The notes beneath the pieces were generated by a model. It saw only the letters and a program-made list of their open reading frames with translations, was not told the DNA's origin and did no database searches. Of a DNA stretch of 16,426 nucleotides, positions 14,836 to 16,426 are shown piece by piece; position 1 is the first letter of the stretch, and each line of letters begins with the position of its first letter. Source of the stretch: Candidatus Babeliales bacterium (GTDB lineage: Bacteria > Babelota > Babeliae > Babelales > JANWKD01); NCBI GenBank assembly GCA_025451595.1, contig JANWKD010000092.1, positions 1 to 16,426 on the forward strand, written 5' to 3'. The position numbers were made by a program, and so were the translations under genes.

Positions 14836-16239
14836 CATCTTGCGCGAGGGAAACTGATTCGTCCGTTGGTCATCATCAGTATTTAACACATCATCGTAAC
14901 AAAACGTATGAAACGATCCGTTTGATTGATAATTAATAAAATCATACACATACGTATACATTGAGCTTTTCTTGATGGTTTTATAACCAGGAAGAGGACT
15001 GTCATGATTAGATCGTGACCCTCTATAGATCTTATCACCGATATATACAAAACTTTTGGAGGCAATGTTGTATAACGCAAAGTAGTCTTCAAAGTTACAT
15101 GTTTTATGAGTTTCCCTATAGGGTTTATCGGTAACGCACGAGCAATAGGGCGCTTTAATATTAAATTTGAACAAGAGGTAATTCGATTGCGCTGTTGGAT
15201 ATACAAAATCCTCAAGCTGAATCGCATGTTGCAATAGAGCTGAATAATTTTTTAAATAACAGTCCGGGCTGAGAGCTTCCTTTTTATTAACTTTCTTTCT
15301 GTGCATATACCAACAAATTCGATCATATAGTTTCTTATGTAACACCGGATTGGTTTGCAAATAACCATTAAATAGTTGCTCTACATCAATCTGTTGTACA
15401 ACTTTTTGCTGGTTATAATCATATTGATACAACATGCAGGCAAGCCCTTCCTGCTCCCTTTCTCTGATTATAATCGAAGAATCAGGACCAAATCGAATGG
15501 CTTTAGCCTTTTTTTCTATTTCGTCGGGTATTGCAAGATTTTTACATTCGCTGTTCATTTGACCAGAATCGGAATCATTGGTCACCGTAAGCAACGATAG
15601 TGGGTGGCCAATAATAAACTGACTTTTGTCAGGATGTCCGCAGAATATGCTTGTTTTTGAAGCCAGGTTACCGTCAGCTTGCCATCTAATATACTCTTCA
15701 TTGATTGTTTTTAATCTTGGATAATCACTTAAAAGATGAATTTTAATATTTGATTGACTACTCGGTCCCGCCCCATACTCATTATGAATAGGATATTTAT
15801 CTTTTTGCGGACTATTTTCTTCTCGTACCAGCATTATCCCTGATGGCTGATCATAATCAGGAGAATGTCGAATAGGATAATCACAATGACGATTATAATT
15901 GTCCCAAAATGTCATATCCTTATACCGTTTTGTATGAGGCTCTAAAAACTCTTGGCTAAAGTTCTGATTGAACGGAATCATAAAATTATGATCGATATCA
16001 TTATGAATATACCCATTACTTTTGTTATATTCATGCCAAATAGATACTTTAATCTCAGCAGGAAACTCTTTCAACAATTTATAAAAATCAAGATCAAAAG
16101 GTTGTTCAGGAATCGACGATTTACTAAATATATGTGTTACTTTTTTTAACAGCGATTGCTCAGAATTAGATGATTGCTTATCACAAGCCAGACTTTGTAC
16201 ACCTATGGTCAAAGCAACTAATATTGTTGCTACATTCAT
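14563..16239 (-). CDS. Lipoprotein-like paralogue, family member 2, 558 residues
   Basis: A full-length paralogue of the gene at 12894-14531. It starts at 16239 (AAAGGA about 8 nt upstream) with a hydrophobic signal ending QSLAC-DK, the cysteine again at 19. The N-terminal block DLDFYKLLKEFPAEIKVSIW (53-72) corresponds to member 1 and faintly resembles an F-box start. The middle has HPDKSQFIIGHP, IRFGPDSS, PYCSC, DYFALYNIASKSFVYIG and YQSNGSFHTFCYDD. The C-terminal 90 residues are nearly the same as in member 1. The region after the N-terminal block (about 75-160) is least alike. The gene is 72 nt downstream of a third, partial member and 31 nt upstream of member 1. No enzymatic motif was found. 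Recent tandem duplication followed by N-terminal divergence or C-terminal gene conversion is the simplest reading. Confidence 0.85.
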   Translation of the reverse strand: MNVATILVALTIGVQSLACDKQSSNSEQSLLKKVTHIFSKSSIPEQPFDLDFYKLLKEFPAEIKVSIWHEYNKSNGYIHNDIDHNFMIPFNQNFSQEFLEPHTKRYKDMTFWDNYNRHCDYPIRHSPDYDQPSGIMLVREENSPQKDKYPIHNEYGAGPSSQSNIKIHLLSDYPRLKTINEEYIRWQADGNLASKTSIFCGHPDKSQFIIGHPLSLLTVTNDSDSGQMNSECKNLAIPDEIEKKAKAIRFGPDSSIIIREREQEGLACMLYQYDYNQQKVVQQIDVEQLFNGYLQTNPVLHKKLYDRICWYMHRKKVNKKEALSPDCYLKNYSALLQHAIQLEDFVYPTAQSNYLLFKFNIKAPYCSCVTDKPYRETHKTCNFEDYFALYNIASKSFVYIGDKIYRGSRSNHDSPLPGYKTIKKSSMYTYVYDFINYQSNGSFHTFCYDDVLNTDDDQRTNQFPSRKMLAIVPDDDIARLEQMIIASIAHNWCKQEKAPTPQGYEILRYLMSETKNLEAYQNPFKQKRLFLLQRLAEQMAKKLNIDLQEHLKKHLNEN

Positions 16240-16258
16240 TTTTAAAATCCTTTTATCA

Positions 16259-16277
16259 TAATAGTTTATTACTATTA
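16259..16277. repeat. Perfect 7-bp inverted repeat upstream of member 2
   Basis: TAATAGT (16259-16265) and ACTATTA (16271-16277) flank TTATT, 20 nt before the ATG at 16239. It has no T run on the minus strand and so is not a terminator. It could be an operator or a leader hairpin, but AT-rich dyads are common by chance. Confidence 0.35.
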
Positions 16278-16311
16278 AATCTGTTTAATCTATTGTGTTC
16301 TATTTTTCAGC

Positions 16312-16426
16312 TCATAAAGATATTTGTCCCCCTAAATACTCGTTTAAATGCTTTCTTATATGCTCTTGTAAATCTATATTCAGTTGTTTTGCCATCTGCT
16401 CTGCCCATCGGTGCAACAAGAACCGT
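16312..16426 (-). CDS. Lipoprotein-like paralogue, family member 3 (C-terminal 37 complete codons only)
   Basis: The minus strand from the right edge reads RFLLHRWAEQMAKQLNID, then LQEHIRKHLNEYLGGQISL and TGA (16312-16314). This aligns with the ends of members 1 and 2 (LAEQMAKKLNIDLQEHLKKHLNEN). It has a seven-residue longer tail in place of the final Asn of the others. The rest of the gene lies beyond the window, so the tandem array contains at least three members in the same direction, and this one would be the most upstream seen. Confidence 0.85.
   Translation of the reverse strand, partial: RFLLHRWAEQMAKQLNIDLQEHIRKHLNEYLGGQISL

Noticed and set aside
14883..15227. 114-residue minus-strand frame inside lipoprotein-like member 2
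   Set aside because: Alternative frame of a gene confirmed by its paralogue; it has no ribosome binding site or domain.
15376..15600. 74-residue plus-strand frame with hydrophobic start opposite member 2
   Set aside because: Antisense shadow; its hydrophobic look comes from the AT-rich complement of the real gene.
1..16426. tRNA, rRNA, CRISPR array, transposase or phage genes
   Set aside because: None seen on either strand: no cloverleaf with a CCA-type acceptor region, no regularly spaced repeats and no transposase or integrase motif.

Overview
The window is an AT-rich, densely packed stretch of bacterial chromosome using the standard code (TGA is a stop, tryptophan is TGG). Gene content suggests a host-associated bacterium with a reduced genome. 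It has core secretion and division genes, a eukaryote/virus-type deoxynucleoside kinase, many short secreted proteins of unknown function, a tandem family of large lipoprotein-like paralogues, and small nested palindromic intergenic repeats. My best guess is a member of Dependentiae (TM6) or a similar intracellular lineage. This is an inference from style and content; no rRNA or other taxonomic marker is present.

Layout. (1) 1-2220, minus: the N-terminal ~740 residues of SecA, cut by the window edge. (2) 2221-4035, plus: a regulatory gap with a six-codon leader ORF, then a PgeF/YfiH-type protein, a cluster of three palindromic repeat copies (one with a second palindrome nested in it), and a small secreted protein. 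A strong hairpin at 4049-4096 separates this from the next block. (3) 9639-4093, minus: rlmB-like methyltransferase, a small membrane protein, then ftsQ-ftsA-ftsZ with overlaps or short gaps, then a secreted DipZ-like thioredoxin-fold protein that overlaps ftsZ and has lost both CXXC cysteines. (4) 9913-11652, plus: a secreted protein resembling Hsp20 and alanine racemase. An intrinsic-terminator-like hairpin lies inside the 5' end of the alr frame. (5) 12109-11639, minus: a small secreted protein overlapping the alr tail. (6) 12202-12891, plus: deoxynucleoside kinase. (7) 16426-12894, minus: at least three tandem paralogues of ~550 residues with a conserved cysteine after the signal segment and a strongly conserved C-terminal helical region. 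The third runs off the right edge.

How the genes fit together. FtsQ, FtsA and FtsZ form a compact division operon, and Alr supplies D-alanine and PgeF polices muropeptide precursors, so the organism probably makes peptidoglycan. The division cluster lacks the mur/ddl genes that often sit upstream of ftsQ. SecA plus the many predicted signal peptides point to heavy investment in exported proteins. The kinase suggests salvage of deoxynucleosides, as expected of an organism living in a host. The least explained parts are the tandem lipoprotein-like family, the cysteine-less DipZ-like protein tied to ftsZ, and the terminator-like hairpin within alr.
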